From Actinomadura meyerae (GTDB taxonomy: Bacteria; Actinomycetota; Actinomycetes; Streptosporangiales; Streptosporangiaceae), in the NCBI RefSeq assembly GCF_900188445.1, contig NZ_FZOR01000003.1, positions 62,001 through 126,000 of the forward strand: a stretch of 64,000 nucleotides of DNA, in the 5' to 3' direction. A model generated the notes under the pieces. That model worked only from the letters and a program-made list of their open reading frames with translations, was not told the origin of the DNA and did not search any database. Position 1 is the stretch's first letter. Every line of letters starts with the position of its first letter. Shown here piece after piece: positions 7,373-14,790 of this stretch. The position numbers were made by a program, and so were the translations under genes.

Positions 7373-7451
7373 TCGTCTCAACGTCTCGTCTCACGCGCGC
7401 GCCTGCACGTAAGGAAGCCGAGAGACCTCCGTGAGACGAGACGGAGACGAG
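7371..7451. repeat. Long inverted repeat between tra and xis
   Basis: A perfect 14-bp pair (cgtctcgtctcacg at 7382-7395, its complement at 7430-7443) extends with one gap to arms of about 24 bp, the left one overlapping the tra stop codon. The 34-base loop is GC-rich and no T-run follows. It may be the tra terminator, but the arm length and internal gtctc repeats also suit a protein-binding or transfer-origin-like site. Confidence 0.6.
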
Positions 7452-7536
7452 CACAGTCCGCAACCAAGGAGATGATCGCCAACCCACATCACGCACGCCC
7501 CTGGCACACCGCCTCGGGCGAGAGGAGGTGGTGACC

Positions 7537-7710
7537 GTGCAGGCGTACACCGTCGAGCAAGTGGCCGAGATCCTCAACATCGGCCGAGACAAGGTCTACT
7601 TCCTGATCCGCACCGGCCAACTCCACAGCATCAAGATCGGCAAGCTGCGCCGCATCACTGACCGGCACATCGCCGAGTTCGTCACCTCCCTCGAAGAGGC
7701 CAACCGCTGA
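7537..7710 (+). CDS. xis: Excisionase (MerR-like helix-turn-helix)
   Basis: 57 residues from the GTG at 7537, 8 bp after ggagg; GTG codons at 7528 and 7531 lie inside or against that ribosome site. The whole protein is one excisionase-type winged helix (YTVEQVAEILNIGRDKVYFL, then RTGQLHSIKIGKLRRIT), the family of short directionality factors that bend attachment-site DNA. It lies 119 bp before the integrase gene, the usual xis-int order. It promotes excision together with the integrase. Confidence 0.85.
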   Translation: MQAYTVEQVAEILNIGRDKVYFLIRTGQLHSIKIGKLRRITDRHIAEFVTSLEEANR

Positions 7711-7763
7711 CAACCGCCGGAAGGTCCGTCCCGCACATGACCGCGAACGGACCCCCCACACGA

Positions 7764-7783
7764 GGGACGTCTAGGGACGTCTT
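7764..7783. promoter_or_regulatory. Tandem 10-bp operator-like repeat before int
   Basis: gggacgtcta followed directly by gggacgtctt, ending 46 bp before the TTG start of the integrase gene. It is the reverse complement of the element at 1359-1379. Its position over the expected promoter suggests repression or activation of integrase expression by the XRE/DUF5919 proteins (inference). Confidence 0.6.
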
Positions 7784-7829
7784 GAGTTATGGTCGGTGGT
7801 GACCTCGACCGATACGAGGAGGGATCCGG

Positions 7830-8975
7830 TTGGCGAAGATCCTCATCGGCAAATACGAGGGGACGATCTACGAGGAGGGCGACGGGTACACCGGCGCCAT
7901 CTCGCTCGGGTTCGGCCCGGACGGTAAGCGCAAGCGGCTCAAGAGGAAAGGACGGACGAAGACAGAGGTCAAGGACAAGCTCAGGCAAGCCGTCGAAGAC
8001 CTCAGCAAGGGCGTCAAGACGGAGCGCAACTACTACGTGGAAGACGCGGTGAACGAGTTCCTCGCCGCGTTCTCCAGAACCGGCAAGTCACCGGCAACGA
8101 GCGAGGTCTACCGGTCACTCGCCACACACCAACTCATCCCGTTCATCGGCCGAACGCGCCTCAATGAACTCACGGCCGACGACGTCGAGACCTGGCTCAA
8201 CGGACGAGCGGAGCACCTCACCTCGTCCTCGCTCGGCATCGTTCACAGCGTCCTCAAACGGTCGATCCGCAGAGCGGCGCGGCACGACAGGATCGCGCGC
8301 AACGTCGCCGAACTGGTGGACACGCCGAACGGCAAGGCGGGTCGCAAGTCGCGTTCGCTGAGCCTCGCGCAGGCCAAGGCTCTCCTGGACGAGGCGAGCA
8401 AGCCCGAGCATCGTCTCGGCGCGTACATCATCCTCGCGATCATGTCCGGACTCCGGACGGAGGAACTCCGCACTCTCAAGTGGAGTGACGTCGACCTCGA
8501 CAAGGCAACCATCTACGTCCTGCGCGCCGATCGGCACAAGGGCGAGACCAAGACGACGCTGAGTCGTCGCGGGCTCGGCGTCGCGGACATGGCCGTTGAC
8601 GCGCTGCGCAGCCTTAAGACCAAGCAGGCGGCGGAGCGTCTCAAGGCCGGCGAGGCGTACCAGGAACACGACCTCGTGTTCTGCCACGAGGACGGACGGC
8701 CCTACGCCGCGCAACACGTCCGGTACCGGTTCGCCAAGGTGCTCAAGGCGGCGGACCTCAACCCTCGTGAGTGGTGCCCGCGTGAGCTACGGCACACGTT
8801 CGTCTCCATCATGAGCGACCACGAGGTGCCCATAGAGAAGATCAGCATCCTCGTCGGGCACTCCAGTACGAAGATCACCGAGACCGTCTACCGCCACCAG
8901 CTCAAGCCCGAGATCCGCGACGGTGCCGAGCACATGAACGACATCTTCGCGAGCAAGCCCGTCAAGTCCGCGTAG
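7830..8975 (+). CDS. int: Tyrosine-recombinase integrase
   Basis: 381 residues. The TTG start at 7830 is supported by gaggaggg upstream. It has an N-terminal arm-binding region (1-70), a core-binding domain (about 68-160) and a catalytic domain with R209 (GLRTEE), R321 in PRELRHTF, H344 (LVGHSS) and nucleophile Y354 (TVYRH). The usual first His of the HxxR box is Arg (R318), as in many actinomycete integrases. It catalyses site-specific insertion and, with xis, excision. Such integrases commonly use the 3' end of a tRNA gene; the site is not visible here. Confidence 0.96.
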   Translation: MAKILIGKYEGTIYEEGDGYTGAISLGFGPDGKRKRLKRKGRTKTEVKDKLRQAVEDLSKGVKTERNYYVEDAVNEFLAAFSRTGKSPATSEVYRSLATHQLIPFIGRTRLNELTADDVETWLNGRAEHLTSSSLGIVHSVLKRSIRRAARHDRIARNVAELVDTPNGKAGRKSRSLSLAQAKALLDEASKPEHRLGAYIILAIMSGLRTEELRTLKWSDVDLDKATIYVLRADRHKGETKTTLSRRGLGVADMAVDALRSLKTKQAAERLKAGEAYQEHDLVFCHEDGRPYAAQHVRYRFAKVLKAADLNPREWCPRELRHTFVSIMSDHEVPIEKISILVGHSSTKITETVYRHQLKPEIRDGAEHMNDIFASKPVKSA

Positions 8976-9033
8976 GCGCGTGGCTCCTGTGTTGGCTCCC
9001 CGCGACCCCCGACAGACTCAGCGCACTCCCCCA

Positions 9034-9049
9034 CCTGCGGCGCCGCAGG
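9034..9049. terminator. 16-bp palindrome after int
   Basis: cctgcggcgccgcagg is a perfect palindrome 58 bp past the integrase stop. It could act as a terminator hairpin for int or as an inverted core site for a recombinase. There is no T-run. Confidence 0.4.
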
Positions 9050-9317
9050 ATCCACCCTCGCGCCTCACTTAGGGAAGGGCTCACCCACTCTTATTCAGAG
9101 ATCACCCGCGGCCGCCAGGAGACCTCGCGCGGAAATGCGCTCACCTGCGCAGACAAGCGAATGACTTCAGAGGAACACTTCAGTACAGTCGAGCGCCGCC
9201 GGCTTCACCCGACCGGCACCGGCTCCCGGAATTGACTCCCGACGTCCTACTTCTCGGCAGACAGGAGCCACCCCGCGCCGGACGACCTCCGGCAGAGGCG
9301 TCCTCGGCATCGCCCTT

Positions 9318-9343
9318 GATAGGCAACCAAATGGTTGCCTATC
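9318..9343. promoter_or_regulatory. 26-bp ArsR-type operator
   Basis: Perfect inverted repeat: gataggcaacca, two bases, tggttgcctatc. It ends 27 bp before the start of the ArsR-SRPBCC gene, as expected for an autoregulatory winged-helix dimer site. Confidence 0.7.
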
Positions 9344-9370
9344 ATGGCGGCAGTAGAGGAGGTGGCGGGG

Positions 9371-10159
9371 ATGGACGAGGTCTTCCGGGCGCTGGCCGAT
9401 CCCACCCGGCGGGAGCTGCTGGACCGGCTGAACGAGCGCAACGGGCAGAGCCTGCGCGAGCTGTGCGCGGGCCTCGGCACGAGCCGGCAGGCGATCAGCA
9501 AGCACCTGGCCGTGCTGGAGGACGCCCAACTGGTGGTGGCGGCGCGGCGCGGCCGGGAGAAGCTGCACTACCTCAACGCCGCGCCGGTCAACGCCATCGC
9601 CGAGCGCTGGATCAGGCGCTACGACCAGGAGCGCGCCAACGCGCTCGCCGATCTCAAGACAGCACTGGAGCAGAGGACGATGGACGGCAGCGACGCCTTC
9701 GTGTACACGACCTACATCAAGTCCACGCCCGAACGGCTCTGGGAGGCCCTGACCGACCCGGCCTTCACGAGCCGCTACTGGGGCGTCGGGTTCGACACCG
9801 ACTGGAAGCCGGGTTCGGAGATGACCTGGGAGGAGGGCGGCCGACGCACGAGCGACCCCCGGCAGGTCGTCCTGGAGTGCGAGCCCGGACGGCGGCTGTC
9901 CTACACCTGGCACAGCTTCACCCCCGAATGGGCGGAGGGCGCCGGGGTGGGCGAGGACGTCCTGGCCAGATTGCAGGCCGAGTCGCGGACCAAGGTGACC
10001 TTCGAGATCGAGCCGCTCGGCGAGATGGTGAAGCTCACCGTCGTCCACGACGGCTTCGATCCCGGCAGCGTCATGCGGGACATGATCAGCCAGGGGTGGC
10101 CCGCGATCGCGTCCGGCCTGAAGTCGCTGCTGGAGACCGGCGAGCCGCTCCCCGCCTGA
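9371..10159 (+). CDS. ArsR-type regulator fused to an SRPBCC (AHSA1-like) domain
   Basis: 262 residues from the ATG at 9371 (ggagg 9 bp upstream); earlier TTG and ATG codons would overlap the operator. Residues 1-90 are an ArsR winged helix (FRALADPTRRELLDRLNE, TSRQAISKHLAVLEDA) without the metal-binding Cys cluster. Residues about 105-255 are an SRPBCC/AHSA1 fold (ERLWEALTDPAFTSRYW, GWPAIASGLKSLLE). The fusion implies a repressor whose hydrophobic pocket senses a small ligand. No separate target gene lies beside it, so autoregulation through 9318-9343 is the visible circuit. Confidence 0.88.
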   Translation: MDEVFRALADPTRRELLDRLNERNGQSLRELCAGLGTSRQAISKHLAVLEDAQLVVAARRGREKLHYLNAAPVNAIAERWIRRYDQERANALADLKTALEQRTMDGSDAFVYTTYIKSTPERLWEALTDPAFTSRYWGVGFDTDWKPGSEMTWEEGGRRTSDPRQVVLECEPGRRLSYTWHSFTPEWAEGAGVGEDVLARLQAESRTKVTFEIEPLGEMVKLTVVHDGFDPGSVMRDMISQGWPAIASGLKSLLETGEPLPA

Positions 10160-10302
10160 CCGGCCGCACCGCCGGCGCGACCAGGAGATCGCAGCGCCAG
10201 AGGTGCTCTGTGTACGGCAAGAAGAGTCTTCGTTGCTTTGTGTCGCTCTTATGTCACTCTGAGTTATGTTCAGACTGCATCGGACGAACTTGGAGGGGAT
10301 AG

Positions 10303-10755
10303 ATGCGCATAGGTACGAAGGTCGGTGCGGGACTGGTGGCGGGTGTGCTCGCCACGGGGACGCTGAGCATCGCGACGGCGGCGGAGGCCGAGCCGCCACC
10401 GCAGCCGCAGGCGGGACAGCAGGAAGAAGAGGGGCGCGGCCCCGGGGCGATCATCGTGGGGCCGGAGGGCGCCGCGAAGGCGATGGGCCGGCTCCTCGTC
10501 CGGGACGAGCAGCGCGTCCGCTGGTGCCACGGGACGGTCCTGCCCGCGGACGGGCTGAACGTCCGCTCCGGGCCGGGCACCGGGTACCGGAAGGTCGGCG
10601 CCCTGGCGCGCGGGACCCGGGTCACGACGGACTGGGACACCATCCAGCGCCGGAACGGGTACCTGTGGGTCCGGATGAGCCCGCAGCGCTGGATCGCCGA
10701 CTACAAGCTCGGCAACGGCAACGGCAAGTGGTACGTCAGGTACTCCGACTGCTGA
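10303..10755 (+). CDS. Secreted bacterial SH3-domain protein
   Basis: 150 residues with an N-terminal signal peptide (residues 1-27, MRIGTKVGAGLVAGVLATGT, cleavage near ATA-AEA). After an acidic linker the C-terminal half is an SH3b fold: LNVRSGPGTGYRKVGAL, RGTRVTTDW, YLWVRMSPQRWIADYKL. Cys residues at 75 and the C-terminus may pair. SH3b domains bind cell-wall peptides; there is no enzymatic domain. A strong terminator follows 6 bp after the stop, so it is monocistronic. Confidence 0.85.
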   Translation: MRIGTKVGAGLVAGVLATGTLSIATAAEAEPPPQPQAGQQEEEGRGPGAIIVGPEGAAKAMGRLLVRDEQRVRWCHGTVLPADGLNVRSGPGTGYRKVGALARGTRVTTDWDTIQRRNGYLWVRMSPQRWIADYKLGNGNGKWYVRYSDC

Positions 10756-10761
10756 GCCGGG

Positions 10762-10793
10762 CGGGCCGCCGCCGCCCTCGCGGCGGCGGCCCG
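10762..10793 (+). terminator. Terminator hairpin of the SH3 gene
   Basis: Perfect 14-bp GC stem (cgggccgccgccgc and its complement) around a cctc loop, immediately after the stop codon at 10755. Confidence 0.8.
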
Positions 10794-10868
10794 TTCACGC
10801 GCCGCGGGACGCCTGCCTCCGCTCGTACCACCAGAGCCCTTCGCCTGTGGGGGCTGTAGCGTGTCCGG

Positions 10869-11366
10869 ATGGAAGAGGTGCCGTATACCGGCGGGGAGAA
10901 GGAGAGCCTGAAGGCGGCTCTCGATCGGCATCGCGATGTGGTGCTGTGGAAGCTCCAGGGGCTGGACGACGAGCAGGTGCGGCGGCGTATGACGCCGTCC
11001 GGGACGAGTCTGCTCGGGCTGGCGAAGCACCTCGGGGCCGTCGAGTACTCGTGGTTCTGCGAGACCTTCGGCCGGGAGACCGAGCCGCTGCCGTTCGATG
11101 ACGACGATCCGGACGCCGATCTGCGGGTCGAGCCCGGCGAGACGACGGAGGAGATCGTCGCGTTCTACGCGCGGGCCAGGGCCGCGGCGGACCAGGTGAT
11201 CGGGGAACTGGACCTCGAAACGCGCGGGACGGCCTGGCACGGGGCCACGGTGACGCTGCGGTGGGTGCTCGTTCACATGGTCGAGGAGACCGCGCGGCAC
11301 GCCGGGCACATGGACGTCGTCCGGGAGCTGATCGACGGTGCGACGGGCGACCACGACCGGGATTAG
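10869..11366 (+). CDS. DinB-fold DUF664 protein
   Basis: 165 residues. The four-helix DinB pattern shows the metal-ligand histidines expected for DUF664: KHLGAVEYSW near residue 57, and HMVEETARHAGHMDVVRE near 136-150. Relatives include mycothiol-dependent enzymes and maleylpyruvate isomerase-like proteins. A thiol-transfer or isomerase role with mycothiol is possible but not shown. It stands alone with no obvious ribosome site. Confidence 0.85.
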   Translation: MEEVPYTGGEKESLKAALDRHRDVVLWKLQGLDDEQVRRRMTPSGTSLLGLAKHLGAVEYSWFCETFGRETEPLPFDDDDPDADLRVEPGETTEEIVAFYARARAAADQVIGELDLETRGTAWHGATVTLRWVLVHMVEETARHAGHMDVVRELIDGATGDHDRD

Positions 11367-11370
11367 GCGG

Positions 11371-11523
11371 CTAGTACGAGCTGGGCGCCGTCGGGATGTT
11401 GCCGCTGGCGAGGACGCCGGCGACGGCGATGGCCGCGGCGACGAGGAGGCCCACCACGGCGATCGCGGTGGCGGCGACGTACTGGGAGCGGCGCGGCGCG
11501 TACGGGGAGCGGGGGCGCTTCAT
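11371..11523 (-). CDS. 50-residue membrane protein
   Basis: A small gene 63 bp downstream of the histidine kinase gene on the same strand. The protein has a basic N-terminus (MKRPRSPYAPRRSQ), one long Ala/Val-rich transmembrane helix (residues 16-39, VAATAIAVVGLLVAAAIAVAG) and a short polar end (GNIPTAPSSY). The N-in topology with positive residues before the helix is consistent. It could be a small partner of the kinase; no family is recognised. Confidence 0.6.
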   Translation of the reverse strand: MKRPRSPYAPRRSQYVAATAIAVVGLLVAAAIAVAGVLASGNIPTAPSSY

Positions 11524-11586
11524 GCCGGAGACGGTAGGGCCGCGCGGCGGCGCGGGCGACGCGGTTAAGGCGGATTTAAGGCCGCG

Positions 11587-12933
11587 TTAGGTGCGGGAGT
11601 GGCGGCGGCGGCCGACGAGGCGCCGGGAGCGGCGGGCGGGCGGGAGCCAGCGGGTCCGGAACCACATCTGCACCTGGGCGCCGCCGAGGACGCTGCGGTG
11701 GATGCGCAGGTAGCCGCCGGTGGACTCGGCGGCCCGGCGGGCGATGTCGAGGCCGAGGCCGGTGGAGCCGCCGCCGCTGCTGCCGCGCTTCAGCGCGGCG
11801 TCGGGGTCGGCGATGCCGGGGCCGCCGTCGGCGACGAGGATGCCGGTGACGCCCTGCCCCTGGTGGAGGGTGACGACGAAGCCGGTGCCCTCGGCGGTGT
11901 GCCGGAAGATGTTGCCGAGCAGCGCGTCGACGGCGGCGGCGAGTTCGGTGCCGGGGATCGGCAGCGGCGCGGGCCCCTCGGCGCCGATCAGCTCGCAGGA
12001 GCGTCCCTCGTCCTCGGCGAGGACGGACCAGAACGCGACGCGGTCGCGCAGCACCTTGGAGGCGTCGCAGTTGCCGCGCCCGGTGGGCCGCCGCACGGTC
12101 CGGATGATCTGGTCGACCTCGCGCTCGATGCGGTCGACGGCCTCGCGGGTCTGCTCGACGACGGGCCCGTCGCCGAGCGCCTCGACGTTCAGCCGGAGCG
12201 CGGCGAGCGGCGTGCGCAGGCGGTGCGACAGGTCGGCCGCCATCTCGCGCTCGGCCGACAGCAGCTGGACGACGTGGTCGGCCATCGCGTTGAACGCCAG
12301 GCCCGCCTCGACCAGCTCGGGCGGCCCGTCCGGCTCGATGCGCACCGACAGCTCGCCGTCGCCGAAGGCGCCCGCGGCCTCGGCGAGCCGCCGGGTGGAG
12401 CGGATCATGCGGTTGCCGAGCCGGTCGGCGACGGCGACGGACCCGGCGACGAGCGCGCACGCGACCGTCGTCATGACGAGCCACGCCTTCCAGACGCCGC
12501 GCGACAGGTCGTCGTCGGGAAGGAACACCTCGACGACGGCGGTGCGGCCGGCGTCCAGCGACACCGGCTGGAGCAGGGCGTACCCGCCGTTGACCCGGGC
12601 GGTGTAGGAGCGGCCGCGGCGCCCGGCCTCGGTGAGCTGCTCGGGACGGGCGCTGTACTCGCCGTGGGCGTTCTTCGGGACGAGCCCGCCGTCCGGCAGG
12701 TGCACCGTCATCCGCCCGGCGGCGCCCGCCTGGGTGCTGGCGAGGGCGCGTTCGAGGGCGGCGGGGTCCTCGGTGACGACGAGGACGGGCCCGAGCGCGC
12801 TCGCCTGCCGCTCGGCGGTGGTGAGGGCCCGGTCCCGGGCGATCTCCCGGACGGTCAGCGCGAGCGGAATCAGGAACGCCAGCGCGACCATCGAGGTGAC
12901 CGCCAGGGACACCAGGACGAGCGTCTTCCTCAT
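11587..12933 (-). CDS. Two-component sensor histidine kinase
   Basis: 448 residues starting at the ATG overlapping the response regulator stop (ATGA). Domains: TM helix 5-28, extracytoplasmic sensor about 30-148, TM helix 150-170, HAMP about 171-225, HisKA with H237 in LSHRLRTPL, and HATPase with the N box (LLGNIFRH, N341), G1 (DGGPGI) and G2 (TGLGLDIA). Autophosphorylates at H237 and passes the phosphate to the adjacent regulator. The C-terminus is very basic. The signal is unknown; the divergent secreted protein at 13644 may be a target or ligand. Confidence 0.94.
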   Translation of the reverse strand: MRKTLVLVSLAVTSMVALAFLIPLALTVREIARDRALTTAERQASALGPVLVVTEDPAALERALASTQAGAAGRMTVHLPDGGLVPKNAHGEYSARPEQLTEAGRRGRSYTARVNGGYALLQPVSLDAGRTAVVEVFLPDDDLSRGVWKAWLVMTTVACALVAGSVAVADRLGNRMIRSTRRLAEAAGAFGDGELSVRIEPDGPPELVEAGLAFNAMADHVVQLLSAEREMAADLSHRLRTPLAALRLNVEALGDGPVVEQTREAVDRIEREVDQIIRTVRRPTGRGNCDASKVLRDRVAFWSVLAEDEGRSCELIGAEGPAPLPIPGTELAAAVDALLGNIFRHTAEGTGFVVTLHQGQGVTGILVADGGPGIADPDAALKRGSSGGGSTGLGLDIARRAAESTGGYLRIHRSVLGGAQVQMWFRTRWLPPARRSRRLVGRRRHSRT

Positions 12934-13616
12934 GACCGCGGGTCGGGCTCGGCCAGCCGCACGCCGACGCCGCGGACGGTGTGCAGGTAGCGGGGCGCGG
13001 CGGCGGTCTCGCCGAGCTTGCGGCGCAGCCAGGACAGGTGGACGTCGATGGTCTGGTCGTCGCCGTACGCCTGCCGCCACACCTCGGCGAGCAGCTCGCG
13101 CCGGGCGACGACCCGGCCGGGGCGGGCGGCGAGGTAGGCGAGCAGGTCGAACTCGCGGCGGGTGAGCTCGAGCTGCTCGCCGTCGAGCGTCGCCTCGCGC
13201 CGGTCGAGGTCGATGTGCAGCCCGCCGACGCTCAGCTCCGCGGTCGGCCCGGACCGCGCCGACCGGCGCAGCACCGCGGCGAGGCGGGCGCTGAGGTGCT
13301 CGATGGAGAACGGTTTGATCAGGTAGTCGTCGGCGCCGGCGTTGAGTAACCGGACGATCTCCGGCTCGTCGTCGCGCGCCGTCGCGATGATGACCGGGAC
13401 GTCGGAGATGCCGCGCAGCATCTTCAGCACCTCCGCGCCGTCGAGGTCGGGGAGCCCCAGGTCGAGGACGACGACGTCGGGCGGCGACTGCGTCACCTCG
13501 CGCAGGGCGTCCATCGCGGTGCCGACGCTGCGCACGACATGCGACCGCACGCTCAGTTCCCGAATCAAGGCAGTCCGGACATTTGCGTCATCCTCGACCA
13601 CCAAAACACTCGCCAT
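12930..13616 (-). CDS. OmpR-family response regulator
   Basis: 228 residues from the ATG giving MASVLVVEDD; an ATG 21 bp upstream is possible. Receiver domain with acidic pair E8/D9/D10, phospho-acceptor D52 (VVLDLGLPD) and the conserved Lys in IKPFS; C-terminal OmpR/PhoB winged helix (ELTRREFDLLAYLAARPG, VDVHLSWLRRKLG-type ending). First gene of the RR-HK operon, with the kinase coupled downstream. Probably acts as a transcription factor, including on its divergent neighbour. Confidence 0.94.
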   Translation of the reverse strand: MASVLVVEDDANVRTALIRELSVRSHVVRSVGTAMDALREVTQSPPDVVVLDLGLPDLDGAEVLKMLRGISDVPVIIATARDDEPEIVRLLNAGADDYLIKPFSIEHLSARLAAVLRRSARSGPTAELSVGGLHIDLDRREATLDGEQLELTRREFDLLAYLAARPGRVVARRELLAEVWRQAYGDDQTIDVHLSWLRRKLGETAAAPRYLHTVRGVGVRLAEPDPRS

Positions 13617-13643
13617 GGCGGAACCGTATGCCACCATGTGCCC

Positions 13644-14165
13644 ATGCGTCGCGCAATGTCGTATGTTGCCCCCTGGGCGGGGGTGACGGCGCTCGCGGTC
13701 GCCTTATCGTGGCTCGGGGTGCGCGACGTCGTCCGCGGCGCGGTGTCGGAACGCTCGGCGCCGCCGCCGATCGCCGGGCCCGTGATCCACTCCAGCCCGG
13801 CGGCGCCGCCGGGGCCGCCCTCGATCGGATCGCCGACCGCGCGGCCGAAACCGCCGGACGGCGCGGACACGGCCCCCACACCGACGAAGGCGGCGAAACC
13901 GCCGCCGCCCGGCAAGCCCTCGCAGTCCCCGCCGAAGACGCCCGACAACGTGCGCAGCTATGCGACCCGGGGCGGCCGCGCCGCGATGTCGGTCGAGAAG
14001 GACCGGGTGCGGCTCGTCTCGGCGACGCCGAACCCGGGCTACGAGACCCGCGTGACGCAGGCCGAGGGATGGCTCCGCGTCGACTTCCTGGACGACGAGC
14101 ACACCTCGTCGGTCGTCGCGTCCTGGTACGACCACGATCCGATGGTGAAGGTCTACGAATACTGA
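13644..14165 (+). CDS. Secreted or membrane-anchored protein, proline-rich
   Basis: 173 residues. An N-terminal hydrophobic helix (VAPWAGVTALAVALSWLGV) is a signal anchor or signal peptide; residues 35-115 are a Pro/Ala/Ser/Thr linker typical of cell-wall-spanning segments; the last 60 residues form a small globular domain (GGRAAMSVEKDRVRLVSATPN, LRVDFLDDEHTSSVVASWYD). It is divergent from the two-component operon with only 27 bp between starts. The domain is not one I recognise; it could be an envelope sensor. Confidence 0.75.
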   Translation: MRRAMSYVAPWAGVTALAVALSWLGVRDVVRGAVSERSAPPPIAGPVIHSSPAAPPGPPSIGSPTARPKPPDGADTAPTPTKAAKPPPPGKPSQSPPKTPDNVRSYATRGGRAAMSVEKDRVRLVSATPNPGYETRVTQAEGWLRVDFLDDEHTSSVVASWYDHDPMVKVYEY

Positions 14166-14190
14166 GCCGTGCGCGGGAAAGGAGGACGCC

Positions 14191-14790
14191 ATGCCCATTA
14201 TTTCCCGAGGTTTCCGCGGACGGCGCCCCTCCGGGGACCACGAACTGCCGCCCGGCCAGTACGAGACGTCCGATTTCCCGGTGCTGTCGGCGGGTCCGAC
14301 CCCGCGCGTCCCGCTGGACGAATGGGAGTTCACCATCAGCACCGAGACCGGCACCGAGTACCGCTGGAGCTGGGACGACCTGATGGCGCTGCCCGCCGAG
14401 ACGCCCACCGTCGACCTGCATTGCGTCACCAAATGGTCAAAATTCGACACAGAATGGCGCGGGGTTTCGCTGGACGTCCTCTTCGAGGACGTGGAGAGCG
14501 CCGCCGATTTCACGCTCGTCCACTCCTATGGCGGTTACACGACGAATCTTCCGCTGGAGGACCTGCTCGACGGCAAGGCGTGGATCGCCTACGAATACGA
14601 CGGCGGGGAACTGCCCGCGGAACACGGCGGCCCGGCCCGGCTCCTCGTCCCGCACCTGTACTTCTGGAAGTCGGCGAAGTGGGTGCGCGGGATCCAGCTC
14701 GGCCTTGAGGACGAACCCGGCTTCTGGGAGAGCGCCGGCTACCACGACTACGGAGACCCATGGCGGGAGCAGCGGTACCAGGGCGACTAG
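14191..14790 (+). CDS. Molybdopterin-dependent oxidoreductase (sulfite oxidase/MsrP-like)
   Basis: 199 residues, an excellent aaggagg site upstream. It is the short, single-domain sulfite-oxidase fold: LHCVTKWSKFD carries the Cys that ligates molybdenum, and the LVPHLYFWKSAKWVRGI and HDYGDPW blocks are typical. No signal peptide or Tat motif is seen, so it is cytoplasmic, unlike MsrP. It overlaps the next gene by 31 bp. A partner flavin reductase and a zinc-ribbon protein follow, suggesting an NAD(P)H-driven reductase for an S- or N-oxide. The substrate is unknown. Confidence 0.9.
   Translation: MPIISRGFRGRRPSGDHELPPGQYETSDFPVLSAGPTPRVPLDEWEFTISTETGTEYRWSWDDLMALPAETPTVDLHCVTKWSKFDTEWRGVSLDVLFEDVESAADFTLVHSYGGYTTNLPLEDLLDGKAWIAYEYDGGELPAEHGGPARLLVPHLYFWKSAKWVRGIQLGLEDEPGFWESAGYHDYGDPWREQRYQGD

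Larger units (their letters stand above)
1..8975. mobile_element. AICE-like integrative element, left end outside the window
   Basis: A tyrosine integrase, a short excisionase and an FtsK/TraB-type translocase with small spread-type membrane proteins lie together and in the order typical of actinomycete integrative and conjugative elements, with GntR, XRE, HD and Nudix accessory genes. The methyltransferase at the left edge reads like cargo and has visibly lower GC. The right boundary is expected just past the integrase stop; I cannot place attR because the matching attL is outside the window and I see no tRNA gene. No Rep or primase-polymerase gene is present here. Spread genes and FtsK-type tra are established AICE markers; the exact limits are inference. 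Confidence 0.8.
8976..9370. other. Element/chromosome junction region
   Basis: 395 bp without a gene. It should contain the right attachment junction, but with only one end visible I cannot define the core repeat, and no tRNA-like fold or GTTCGA T-loop is present on either strand. It holds a 16-bp palindrome (9034-9049) and, near its right end, the ArsR operator (9318-9343). Confidence 0.5.

Noticed and set aside
8976..9370. tRNA gene or attR core after the integrase
   Set aside because: No tRNA-like arms or T-loop on either strand, and without the left end the core repeat cannot be identified.
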